A stretch of DNA of 31,545 nucleotides from an uncultured Dorea sp. (lineage in GTDB: Bacteria; Bacillota; Clostridia; Lachnospirales; Lachnospiraceae), in contig CAJTOH010000044.1 in assembly GCA_910577685.1 (NCBI GenBank), positions 1 through 31,545 of the forward strand, in the 5' to 3' direction. Shown here in pieces: positions 24,029-31,545 of the stretch. Under the pieces are notes generated by a model. The model did no database searches. It had not been told where the DNA came from and saw nothing but the letters and a program-made list of their open reading frames with translations. How positions within the stretch are numbered: position 1 is the first letter of the stretch; each line of letters opens with the position of its first letter. The translations under genes and the position numbers were made by a program.

Positions 24029-24678
24029 CGATATCCAATCCCCCATACCGTCTCAATAGGCCCAAAGCCCGCCTTCTGGCATTTTGCCCGGATATTCTTG
24101 ACGTGTTCCGTAATCACGGAATTGTCGCTTTCTTTCTCATACCCGAATACATGCTCATAGATTCTGTCCTTTGAAAATACCTGACCGCGGTTCAGCGCAA
24201 GGTACTCGCAGATGGCATATTCGCTCTTGGTAAATCCAAGTTCCCTGTCCCCGTAACGGACTTTCCTCTCTTTCAGATAGAACTGTACGCCGTCTATTGA
24301 CACCATATGCTTCTTCTCCCTGTTTTCCCGCCGCAGATGAGCCGCCACCCGGGCGCGCAATTCGCCGATTCCAAAAGGCTTGGCGATGTAGTCGTCCCCG
24401 CCGATTCCAAGCCCCCTCATGATATCCGCCTCTTTCGTCTTCGCCGTCAGGAACAGGATCGGACAGTCCACCTTGCCCCTGATCTCCTCACACAGCGCGA
24501 ATCCGTCCATCCCCGGCATCATTACATCCAGAAGGATGAGCTGGTAATCTGTAAGTATCAGGTTTTTGAGTTCCAGCGGGTCATTCTGCACCGTCACCTC
24601 GTACCCTTCTTTCGCCAATGCGTTTCTGATTAACTTCAAAATCTGTATGTCGTCATCTACTGCCAATATCTTCGTCAT
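24019..24678 (-). CDS. OmpR-family response regulator
   Basis: A 219-residue cytoplasmic transcription factor. The receiver domain (1-118) has the acidic pocket VDDD (8-10), phospho-acceptor D51 in LLLDVMMPGMDG, T78 and K100 (AKPF). The C-terminal winged helix (about 125-219) includes LGFTKSEYAICEYLALNRGQVFSKDRI and the closing GIGYRWR of the OmpR/PhoB type. The start MTKILAVDDD is fixed by homology; the long in-frame upstream extension overlaps the permease gene and is not coding. Together with the kinase it probably activates the ABC genes upstream, perhaps through the direct repeat at 27185-27205. Confidence 0.95.
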   Translation of the reverse strand: MTKILAVDDDIQILKLIRNALAKEGYEVTVQNDPLELKNLILTDYQLILLDVMMPGMDGFALCEEIRGKVDCPILFLTAKTKEADIMRGLGIGGDDYIAKPFGIGELRARVAAHLRRENREKKHMVSIDGVQFYLKERKVRYGDRELGFTKSEYAICEYLALNRGQVFSKDRIYEHVFGYEKESDNSVITEHVKNIRAKCQKAGFGPIETVWGIGYRWR

Positions 24679-24724
24679 ATCGCTATTTCCATTTTTATAC
24701 TCCAAGATTTCCGGAATACGAAAA

Positions 24725-25555
24725 TCAGTCCCTGCACTGCCTTCCCTCATAGAACGAAATCCACAAGAAGACCCCGCACCACAAAAGAACCGTAACCGCT
24801 GCGCCGACAATCAGGTTTCCCGCCGCATGCTCTGCCGAAACCGTCCCGTTTCCTATCCAATATTGTATCAGATATCCGCTCCATCTTCCACCCCATGCAC
24901 AGGGGAAAAACTGCCACCTGCCCTCGCCAAGGCCTGTGAGGAACAGTGCGGAAACCGCCAGTTCCGCCGTTCCCACGCACAGAGAAATACTTTTCGAGAA
25001 TTTCAGATTCAAAAACAGATGGAACAGATACAGATTCATACCGCAAACCCAGAGAACGCACGCCAAAGCCAGATACTCTCCCGCCGACATAAGCTCAGTT
25101 TCCGTCATCATATGGAATCCTCCGGCAAATCCCAAAACCGCCAGAAGGACCGCTCCAAATCCCATGCCCGCCAAGACCGCCCACTTGGCAAGCAGCGGAT
25201 TCCTTCTATATACCGCCACTCCGAGAAACGTCTGGAAATGCCCTTTTTCCTCCATCTCCACAGACATTGCGCAGATTACGCTTACCGCCAACGGCAGAAT
25301 AATGGAAAGCGCCTGCATATAACCAGATATTTTCCCTTCGTCGCTCCATGCCGCAAAAGAGTAATATAAAAGGAATATCAGAATCCCCAATGCAGGAATC
25401 AGGATATGCAGAACAGGAATCAGGGTATGGCGCATTTTCCACACCTCCCCCCTTATATTCCTGTACAATTCCCCGGATATCTTTCTATCTGTTCTAATAA
25501 CAGCCCTCATCGCCTTTTCTTCTCCCCGCCTATGAAATATTTGTGTTAAAATCAT
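24725..25555 (-). CDS. Lantibiotic-immunity ABC permease, MutG/EpiG type
   Basis: A permease of up to 276 residues with six predicted membrane helices; HILIPALGILIFLLYYSFAAWS is the first, with the YYS pattern common in MutE/MutG permeases. It should pair with the MutE-like permease and the ATPase to expel membrane-bound lantibiotics. The start is uncertain. ATG 25555 follows the previous stop by 5 nt with GAGAGG 8 nt before. ATG 25510 is internal. ATG 25435 has the best ribosome site (GGAGG, 8 nt) but would remove the conserved helix before TM1 (NIRGEVWKMRHT). I favour the longer form. Confidence 0.85.
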   Translation of the reverse strand: MILTQIFHRRGEEKAMRAVIRTDRKISGELYRNIRGEVWKMRHTLIPVLHILIPALGILIFLLYYSFAAWSDEGKISGYMQALSIILPLAVSVICAMSVEMEEKGHFQTFLGVAVYRRNPLLAKWAVLAGMGFGAVLLAVLGFAGGFHMMTETELMSAGEYLALACVLWVCGMNLYLFHLFLNLKFSKSISLCVGTAELAVSALFLTGLGEGRWQFFPCAWGGRWSGYLIQYWIGNGTVSAEHAAGNLIVGAAVTVLLWCGVFLWISFYEGRQCRD

Positions 25556-25560
25556 GCATT

Positions 25561-26325
25561 TTACCTCTCTGCCTGCTTCTCAAACCACCTGCGGCTTACC
25601 AGCCAGAAGATCAGGAACCAGAAGACAGAGGCGGCGATTCCCATAGGAAGCGCTTTCCAATCCAGCAATTCCTGTGAAAATGTCAGGCTTCCCGGTTCTG
25701 CCACAAGCCCGTTGGGGAGGATTCTTAAGATGATGCACATCATCCTTGCGGCAATCCCGCCCGGCAGCAGCATAAAAAAGGAATGAAGAGCCAACTCCGC
25801 CGACAGCATGATATAACTCCCCAAATGGAGCAATATCATGGGAACCGTACCCCAAAGCTGCTGCAGAAACAGGCAGAAGGGCACCTGCCACAGTGAGGTT
25901 ATTAATAGGACCGCCACCGCTAAGACCTGTTCTCCGTCTGTCGGCCGGATACGGAATACCTGCCCTCCGATCTGCCCAATTACCTTACCGGCCCCAAGGG
26001 TTACACCTAAGAACACGAGCATCGAGATCCCCATACACCGGATACCATATAAGACCTTACCATCCCAGACCGAGCCTATTTTCACGGGGAGCCCCCATAT
26101 GGAGCGGTTTCCCAGCTTCTTATCCCGGTTCCCCACAGCGGAACAGACCAGCGAGAGCATCCCCGGGAACAGTATCATATACCACCAGTTATAACTGTCG
26201 ACAGTAAAATAATCGCTCGTAAGCCATGCCGCAAGGACTACGGAAATCAGCGGCATAAATACCGTCAGTTTTTCCGTATAGGTATGACGGTTCTTCATTC
26301 TTTCCGCAAGAAAATATTTCCCCAT
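25561..26325 (-). CDS. Lantibiotic-immunity ABC permease, MutE/EpiE type
   Basis: A 254-residue membrane protein with six predicted helices. The N-terminal amphipathic piece MGKYFLAERMKNRHTYTEKL, followed by FMPLISVVLAAWLTSDYFTVDSYNWWY, is typical of the MutE/EpiE/SpaE family, which confers self-protection or resistance against lantibiotics. The start codon directly abuts the stop of the ATPase gene (TAA then ATG), and GGAGG lies in the last ATPase codons, so the pair is translationally coupled. Confidence 0.88.
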   Translation of the reverse strand: MGKYFLAERMKNRHTYTEKLTVFMPLISVVLAAWLTSDYFTVDSYNWWYMILFPGMLSLVCSAVGNRDKKLGNRSIWGLPVKIGSVWDGKVLYGIRCMGISMLVFLGVTLGAGKVIGQIGGQVFRIRPTDGEQVLAVAVLLITSLWQVPFCLFLQQLWGTVPMILLHLGSYIMLSAELALHSFFMLLPGGIAARMMCIILRILPNGLVAEPGSLTFSQELLDWKALPMGIAASVFWFLIFWLVSRRWFEKQAER

Positions 26326-27060
<735 letters not shown>

Positions 27061-27184
27061 ATGGTTTCCTCCTTATGTCCTGCAGTTTCATGTCCTCTCC
27101 GAGCAGATATCTCTTTCACGCCCTAAGAAAGGCGGCTTTCTAACGTATCCCCCGATGGACTACAAGATAAGAATAAAGCAGAAC

Positions 27185-27205
27185 TATAAGGAAAGTATAA
27201 GGAAA
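27185..27205. promoter_or_regulatory. Direct repeat, candidate response-regulator site
   Basis: TATAAGGAAA occurs at 27185-27194 and 27196-27205, an 11-bp period, one helical turn. On the minus strand it reads as two TTTCCTTATA copies about 130 nt before the ABC ATPase start. A weak TATTCT (27170-27175) lies downstream. OmpR-type regulators bind such tandem repeats next to the -35 region. Confidence 0.55.
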
Positions 27206-27246
27206 TCTCTATTTCTATCTTATTCCCGGTATACGATTCTTACGTT

Positions 27247-27627
27247 CTACAAGATCATATCCTGCTTACCAATCTGGTGAATTTTTCCATCTTCAAAGAC
27301 TATTGCAATTCCATGCTCCGGATCAAACTTATAGTTACACATAACCGCAACCGCAGGTTTTTCCGTATTTCTCAGAACGTAAATATATTTAGGCATCACA
27401 TACTTAAATATATTCTCTATGACGCTTTCCCCTATATCGTTACCGTTTTGCTCAAGACAATATTTCTTCACCTCTTCTAAAGAAGCGTCAACAGCATCTT
27501 CAGATCCTAAAAATGCAGACAAAGCCTTCTTCTGAGATTCCAGTATTTCTTCACCCGTATAACAATCGTACCTGACTTCTAACTCAAAATTCCTTCCCCA
27601 TATTCTAATTTTTTCTTTACTCGTCAA
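27247..27627 (-). CDS. Putative immunity protein to the upstream HNH toxin
   Basis: A 126-residue acidic soluble protein with no signal or membrane segment. The C-terminal pattern FDPEHGIAIVFEDGKIHQIGKQD resembles small immunity-type families (DUF6985/DUF2004-like); the exact family is from memory and uncertain. It follows the toxin gene with an 11-nt overlap, as expected of a toxin-immunity pair. The start is likely TTG at 27627, with GGAGG 8 nt upstream; GTG 27633 and ATGs at 27639 and 27654 are alternatives in the same frame. Predicted role: bind and block the nuclease domain. No terminator was found before the lantibiotic module. Confidence 0.8.
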   Translation of the reverse strand: MTSKEKIRIWGRNFELEVRYDCYTGEEILESQKKALSAFLGSEDAVDASLEEVKKYCLEQNGNDIGESVIENIFKYVMPKYIYVLRNTEKPAVAVMCNYKFDPEHGIAIVFEDGKIHQIGKQDMIL

Positions 27628-28330
27628 AATCACCGCCTCCATTCTCCATATCACGCTTCTTGCACTCGGCTACGCCGCCCAAATGGCCAAAATAATCGTT
27701 AATCTTAGTAGGAACGAGGTCGCAGGTTTTCATATCGTTCCGCTCGTGCCAAGAATACTCGTTTTCCTGTCTCCACTCTTTAACATCTCTGGCAGTCCAG
27801 TCAGTCCGTCCCTCCCGCCCCTCTTTGTTCCATTGTTCCGCACATTTTTCATCGCATTGCCTGAAATTATCGGCACGATTGTCCGTCATGTCATCAATTT
27901 CAACAGTTGCTTCCGATACTTCTGAAAAATCCGGAATTGCATCCTTATACGCAATACTTTCTTTGCCGTACTCGGCAAGAGTCTCCTTTATCTCTTCATT
28001 TTTAGGGGTAAAGCCTGATTCTCCGCGCTCTTTGGACCAATCTCCGCGCTCTCCGTCCTCCCTGGGCGTCTGTTTCAGACGTTCCTCATATGTGCTGAAA
28101 TATGGATTCTCTATATCCTGTTCTTCGCTTTCTTCTATATGAGGCAATTCTGCCGCCGCCCGCTCGGAATCCCCTGATTTACCTTCAACCTGATTACCAA
28201 GATCCTTTGCAGAAATATCAAGCATAGGCGTTTCCGACAAGACCGGCCTCTCTGATTCCATATCGCCGATTCTATATTCCGCCGGCTCCATCGGCCGGCT
28301 TATTTCACCGCCCAAATGTTCCAAACCCAT
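27617..28330 (-). CDS. Polymorphic toxin with C-terminal HNH/WHH nuclease domain
   Basis: A 237-residue hydrophilic protein. Residues 1-135 are acidic, Glu/Pro/Ser-rich and probably disordered. From about 136 a compact domain begins (DFSEVSEATVEIDDMTDNRADNF), running through WTARDVKEWRQENEYSWHE (W194, H195) and DLVPTKINDYFGHLGG (L205-P207, N211, H216). This WH...LVP...N..F.H.GG layout is that of HNH/Endo VII-fold toxins (LHH/WHH type), so the activity should be metal-dependent DNA cleavage. No signal peptide, LXG, WXG100 or RHS repeat is present. Its ATG overlaps the ATPase stop (TAATG), so it is translationally coupled to that gene. The immunity-like gene overlaps its end. Confidence 0.85.
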   Translation of the reverse strand: MGLEHLGGEISRPMEPAEYRIGDMESERPVLSETPMLDISAKDLGNQVEGKSGDSERAAAELPHIEESEEQDIENPYFSTYEERLKQTPREDGERGDWSKERGESGFTPKNEEIKETLAEYGKESIAYKDAIPDFSEVSEATVEIDDMTDNRADNFRQCDEKCAEQWNKEGREGRTDWTARDVKEWRQENEYSWHERNDMKTCDLVPTKINDYFGHLGGVAECKKRDMENGGGDFDE

Positions 28331-30375
28331 TAAACCATCACCTTCTCTCTAAGATATTTGGTACGCAGAAGTTCTATGGCCGTATTATCCGGATGTCTTT
28401 CATGTTCAATCCGGCAGATAAAATAAGTAACGGCATACAATTCCTCCTCATCAAAATCGCCAAATTCCTCCTCAATATTCTGACGCATTATAGTATAAAG
28501 CTCTTCAAGGCCCGCACACTTTGAGGTTCCCCGGAAAATATCGCTGAATTCAAAATTTTTATTAATAAAATCTGCCGCTGCCCATTCAAATACACGGTTT
28601 CTCTTTTCCAGATTGAGAAACAGGTCCTTACGCACTTTAGCCGGCGCGTTGGCTGTTCTTATCATCTTTCTAATCCGTATGGTTTCATCTTCATCAAGAT
28701 TTCTTTTCAATAAAAGATGCAGCAATTCTCTGCTTTTACTTTTTCTAACCTCAATGGGTTTTAAATCTTCGCTTTTACGGCCGCCATAATCAAAGGATTC
28801 ATATTTAGGCAGTGCGCAAAGCACGGCCTCCTGCCAGTCATTCTGATAAATAGCGGCTACGCCCGTAGGCAGCTTGGACAGCTCCTTAAATTGCGGTTCT
28901 TTCAAAGCAATCGCCCCGCCTGTAATCTCCCTGTCACTGCTTTCCGGAAGCCGCAAAACGATCTTCGTATTTGTGTTTCTGATCGCCGCCGTATCCAAAA
29001 GATTAGGAGCCTGATCCACAATTACAAAACCTTCTCCAAATGTTCTTATCTCCGCAATTGCGTTCGTCAACATTTCAACTGATTTACCTGTGATATTAGA
29101 ACTTTCGGCAGACTGCTCCGTAGATGTCTTTTTAAGCAGGTTATGGGCTTCTTCTAATACCGTGATATGCTTCAAAGACGAGTTCATCTCCGCCTGATTC
29201 GCCAATCGGTATTCCTGAAGCTTTAACACAACAAGTCCCATGATCAGCGACTTGGTCTCCATGGCGCCGACTCTGCTGATATCTATGATCGCGCTTTTGT
29301 CAAACAAATCCTCCGGATTCATTTCATCATTTACGAATATTCTTCCATTTATCCCATTCGTAAGAGATTTTATTCTCGTTGATAATGAGCCAATATAATC
29401 GCCTTTTGTATCCGCCGAATAGTCAGAGCTTTGAATCGTAGTATTTAGCTCTCTCAACACGTCGTCAAATGTGGGAAACAGATCGTCCACCTTCGTATTT
29501 TCGGATAAATCCAGATCCCATCCTGCCGAGATATATGCCTGTTCGATAGATTCCTTTAATACGGCGGGCATCGCCGCATACATCGGCCAGCACACATTAA
29601 AAATTTCGACAATTCTGTCTATGTGTTCAAGAACATGGATACCTTCCGGGAAAGAAAAAGGATTGATCTTAAGCAGCTCGCCTATTTTAGGATTCGTGCC
29701 ATAGCATTTAATATTAGTAAAGACATCCTTATACTCGCCTTTCGCAGGTTCTATAACCAGAAACGGTATCCCTTTTCTTCTTACTTCGGCAAGAAGGCGG
29801 CATACTGCATTTGATTTTCCGGAACCCGTAGAGCCGGTTATAAAAGTATGCATAGATAAACTCTTTAAATCAAGGTCTACCTCCGTACCTGTTTTCTCGC
29901 CGAGATGATAAATACTTCCAATATTTATTGTCTTTTCTCCGCTGTCCCTTTTTGCGATTACCTCCTGCGCAAACGGAGCATGCTCCACCACCGGAAGTCC
30001 TCTGACAGAATGTCTCGGTAATCCCATATGAATAGCAAGTTCATTCGTACTAACTAATATAGAAGGGTCCACTGCAACATATCTTTCTTCTTCGTAACTA
30101 AATCCCCTGTAGGCAAACTGAGGATGCGTAAAATTCTTAATATATGCCGACAATTCTTTTACGGCGGACTCCTCCACCCATGAATTAATCGCGCTTCGCT
30201 CTATTCTGCTGTCATTCCCGACGATCACCGACTTGTATGTATTCGCCGCCGTCTCTGTCTCAGCCGCCGTTTCTCCAAGAAAATATGCCGCAAAATTCCA
30301 CATTCCAAAGCTTTCGCACTCTTCGATGCGCTCCAGATGCTTTTGAATTTTCTGAAGCGCAAGATTCAGAGTCAT
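28330..30375 (-). CDS. HerA/DUF87-type ATPase (main part, probably frameshifted 5' end)
   Basis: A 681-residue reading frame. Walker A is GSTGSGKSN (181-189), Walker B is ITVLEEAHN (404-412), followed by a FVIVDQAPNLL sensor segment (450-460) and TKIVLRLPESSDRE. This is the HerA/FtsK-like hexameric motor fold with an N-terminal beta-barrel region. Such ATPases translocate DNA or protein, and occur in anti-phage systems and in toxin-export loci. ATG 30375 overlaps the previous stop (ATGA) but has no ribosome site. The frame stays open upstream to a stop at 30529-30531 with protein-like codons (for example TITDTFGTSKGITLNAQN). The real protein is therefore probably one chain with the N-terminal segment encoded at 30372-30836. 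Confidence 0.85.
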   Translation of the reverse strand: MTLNLALQKIQKHLERIEECESFGMWNFAAYFLGETAAETETAANTYKSVIVGNDSRIERSAINSWVEESAVKELSAYIKNFTHPQFAYRGFSYEEERYVAVDPSILVSTNELAIHMGLPRHSVRGLPVVEHAPFAQEVIAKRDSGEKTINIGSIYHLGEKTGTEVDLDLKSLSMHTFITGSTGSGKSNAVCRLLAEVRRKGIPFLVIEPAKGEYKDVFTNIKCYGTNPKIGELLKINPFSFPEGIHVLEHIDRIVEIFNVCWPMYAAMPAVLKESIEQAYISAGWDLDLSENTKVDDLFPTFDDVLRELNTTIQSSDYSADTKGDYIGSLSTRIKSLTNGINGRIFVNDEMNPEDLFDKSAIIDISRVGAMETKSLIMGLVVLKLQEYRLANQAEMNSSLKHITVLEEAHNLLKKTSTEQSAESSNITGKSVEMLTNAIAEIRTFGEGFVIVDQAPNLLDTAAIRNTNTKIVLRLPESSDREITGGAIALKEPQFKELSKLPTGVAAIYQNDWQEAVLCALPKYESFDYGGRKSEDLKPIEVRKSKSRELLHLLLKRNLDEDETIRIRKMIRTANAPAKVRKDLFLNLEKRNRVFEWAAADFINKNFEFSDIFRGTSKCAGLEELYTIMRQNIEEEFGDFDEEELYAVTYFICRIEHERHPDNTAIELLRTKYLREKVMV

Positions 30376-30836
30376 ATTCTGCGCATTAAGAGTAATACCC
30401 TTGGAAGTTCCAAAAGTGTCTGTGATCGTCTTTGTATTGACAAGATTAAATGCCTCGCCAGCCGTATCCGCCCGGCTTTGTGTCGTTCCAATCCCTCTGC
30501 TGCCTGAAACACTGTCGCTTTCATTTCCTCAATATCCTTGTCAGATCTGCCTTCTACAAATCTCATATTGAGTTTCTTTACGATATTCTTTTCCTTTGCA
30601 TGGGAAAACGCGTCCTCAAAGTCGTCCCAGTCCAGATTCATTCCATAGAATTCAATATCAAAATCAACCGTATTAAGTTCATCTACCAGCATCTGCGGAA
30701 ACTTGCCGACCCATTCCTGAAGCCGTTTTCCCTTCACAACCTTGTAAAGCGTGCTGTCGTTTGGTATCATTTTCCCATTTACATCAATCTTTGTCTCCAT
30801 TCGATACGGGTTGTACCTAACGTGTACCTGTGCCAT
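30372..30836 (-). CDS. N-terminal domain of the HerA-like protein, in a different frame
   Basis: A 154-codon frame with an excellent ribosome site (AGGAGG, 8 nt). The first 100 or so residues (VHVRYNPYRMETKIDVNGK ... RLQEWVGKFPQMLVDELN ... DFDIEFYGM) form a compact alpha/beta domain of a kind I associate with the N-termini of some dynamin-like and HerA-like proteins, from memory. The last 30 residues (RIRLARHLILSIQRRSQ onward) are basic and look out of frame, while the -1 frame in the same stretch reads as a plausible linker into the ATPase. This points to a one-base deletion, or less likely programmed -1 frameshifting, between 30372 and 30528. A separate small protein is the alternative. Confidence 0.72.
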   Translation of the reverse strand: MAQVHVRYNPYRMETKIDVNGKMIPNDSTLYKVVKGKRLQEWVGKFPQMLVDELNTVDFDIEFYGMNLDWDDFEDAFSHAKEKNIVKKLNMRFVEGRSDKDIEEMKATVFQAAEGLERHKAGRIRLARHLILSIQRRSQTLLELPRVLLLMRRI

Positions 30837-30975
30837 TTGTATTTCCTCCTTTTATCATATCCGTAATTATTTTCTCTACATATGCCAGACCACATGTTTT
30901 TATCAACTGCTCTTCTTCTCTTTCGGCATCTTTTACTTTGACGTTCTTGAACGTCATTCTGGTGAATATTTTCAT
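30817..30975 (-). CDS. Small hypothetical protein at the head of the HerA operon
   Basis: A 52-residue charged protein of no recognised family (MKIFTRMTFKNVKVKDAERE, then a helix-prone region with CGLAYVEKIITDMIKGG). It overlaps the next gene by 20 nt and contains that gene's ribosome site, consistent with coupling. The predicted transcription start (about 30991) excludes an ATG at 31026, leaving 30975 with GGGAG only 2 nt upstream, which is poor spacing. It could be a leader peptide or the remnant of a longer gene. Confidence 0.45.
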   Translation of the reverse strand: MKIFTRMTFKNVKVKDAEREEEQLIKTCGLAYVEKIITDMIKGGNTNGTGTR

Positions 30976-30997
30976 ATCTCCCGATACAAATCTATAT

Positions 30998-31026
30998 ATT
31001 GTACAAAAATAGATAATATTCGACAA
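30998..31026 (-). promoter_or_regulatory. Promoter for the HerA-toxin-immunity operon
   Basis: TTGTCG (31021-31026), 17-bp spacer, TACAAT (30998-31003) on the minus strand. Confidence 0.65.
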
Positions 31027-31039
31027 ATCAAACCATTAC

Positions 31040-31545
31040 TAGTGTGCTGACCATATTATATTTTAATTAATTGTACTACCATTATTTACCACCTCATGAT
31101 ATACTAAAAAGAAATGGCGGTGGATGGTATGGCAAGACCCAAAAAATATATTATTAAGCTTAGTGATGATGAAAGAACTGCTCTTCAAAAAACAATCAAA
31201 AATAAAAATATCTGTAAAACTGTTTTGAAACGGTGTCAAATCTTACTTGAACTGGATGAAGATCAGGGCGCAGGGCTTACACACGCTCAGATCGCTCACA
31301 GTTACGCTGTTTGTAAGTCTACCGTTGCAAATGTTGTTCAGTCTTACATAAAAAATGGAATCACAGACATTATCCGATATAACATCAGCCCAAATTCTGC
31401 TGCTGCGCGCCGTAAAGTAGACGGACGTGTAGAAGCACATATCATTCAGATTGCCTGTGGTCCGGTTCCAGGCGGGCATGCTCATTGGACCTTGCGGCTT
31501 CTGGAGGAAAAGCTTCGCGCAGAACTGGATACTCCCATAGGGAGA
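31040..31545 (+). mobile_element. IS630-family element, left part only
   Basis: The element is inferred from the transposase at 31129 running off the window. IS630 elements insert at TA. The first TA with a GC-containing stretch after it is at 31040 (TAGTGTGCTGACC), which I suggest as the left end. The right end is not visible, so terminal repeats cannot be compared. Confidence 0.45.
31129..31545 (+). CDS. IS630-family transposase, N-terminal part
   Basis: 139 codons, open to the window edge. It begins MARPKKYIIKLSDDERTALQ and continues KTVLKRCQILLELDED, HAQIAHSYAVCKSTVANVVQSY (helix-turn-helix) and IACGPVPGGHAHWTLRLLEEKL, a pattern I recognise from IS630 transposases of gut Clostridia. The DDE catalytic domain would lie beyond the window. 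An in-frame ATG five codons upstream (31114) is possible, but MARPKK is the usual start. Whether the full gene is intact cannot be judged. It is divergent from the HerA operon. Confidence 0.9.
   Translation, partial: MARPKKYIIKLSDDERTALQKTIKNKNICKTVLKRCQILLELDEDQGAGLTHAQIAHSYAVCKSTVANVVQSYIKNGITDIIRYNISPNSAAARRKVDGRVEAHIIQIACGPVPGGHAHWTLRLLEEKLRAELDTPIGR

Noticed and set aside
25436..25560. A true intergenic gap before the second permease gene
   Set aside because: The frame is open throughout, and the residues just before TM1 look like the conserved N-terminus of the family, so at least part of it is coding.

Overview
The window looks like the chromosome of an anaerobic, fermentative Clostridia, most likely a Lachnospiraceae member. 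This rests on the Pta-AckA acetate branch, a fused activase/2-hydroxyacyl-CoA dehydratase-like giant protein, an aldo/keto reductase with a ferredoxin-like tail, strong AGGAGG ribosome sites, near-consensus sigma-A promoters and the overall gene order. The genus cannot be fixed from the sequence alone.

Positions 1-27,060 are ordinary core genome, almost all on the minus strand. In the direction of transcription the units are: mgtE (magnesium channel); pta-ackA (acetyl-CoA to acetate with ATP gain); yceD-rpmF (ribosome-related); an Fe-S aldo/keto reductase followed by polA-coaE-walJ-degV; tRNA-Leu(CAA); a lipoprotein; a TrmB-type regulator overlapping in operon with a lysA-like decarboxylase; a rhomboid-fold membrane protein with a zinc-finger tail, followed by pyk. 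Two genes run on the plus strand: tmcAL (tRNA-Met cytidine acetate ligase) and the 1414-residue activase/dehydratase fusion.

Positions 22,637-27,060 carry a lantibiotic-immunity style module: ABC ATPase, two permeases, response regulator, sensor kinase. No lantibiotic structural or modification genes are present, so it is probably a self-regulated resistance device against other bacteria's peptides. A two-copy direct repeat upstream of the ATPase is a good candidate regulator site.

Positions 27,247-31,545 are accessory and visibly AT-richer. One minus-strand operon reads: small unknown ORF, a HerA/DUF87-type ATPase whose N-terminal domain is in a different frame (probable frameshift), a 237-residue protein ending in an HNH/WHH-type nuclease toxin domain, and an overlapping immunity-like protein. 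The start of an IS630-family transposase lies immediately upstream, divergent, and runs off the window. This ATPase-toxin-immunity operon is the most interesting content of the window.

Other structure not explained by genes: a family of 27-bp palindromes shared by the mgtE and pyk leaders, and several perfect inverted repeats in the leaders of the activase, rhomboid-like and tRNA transcripts.
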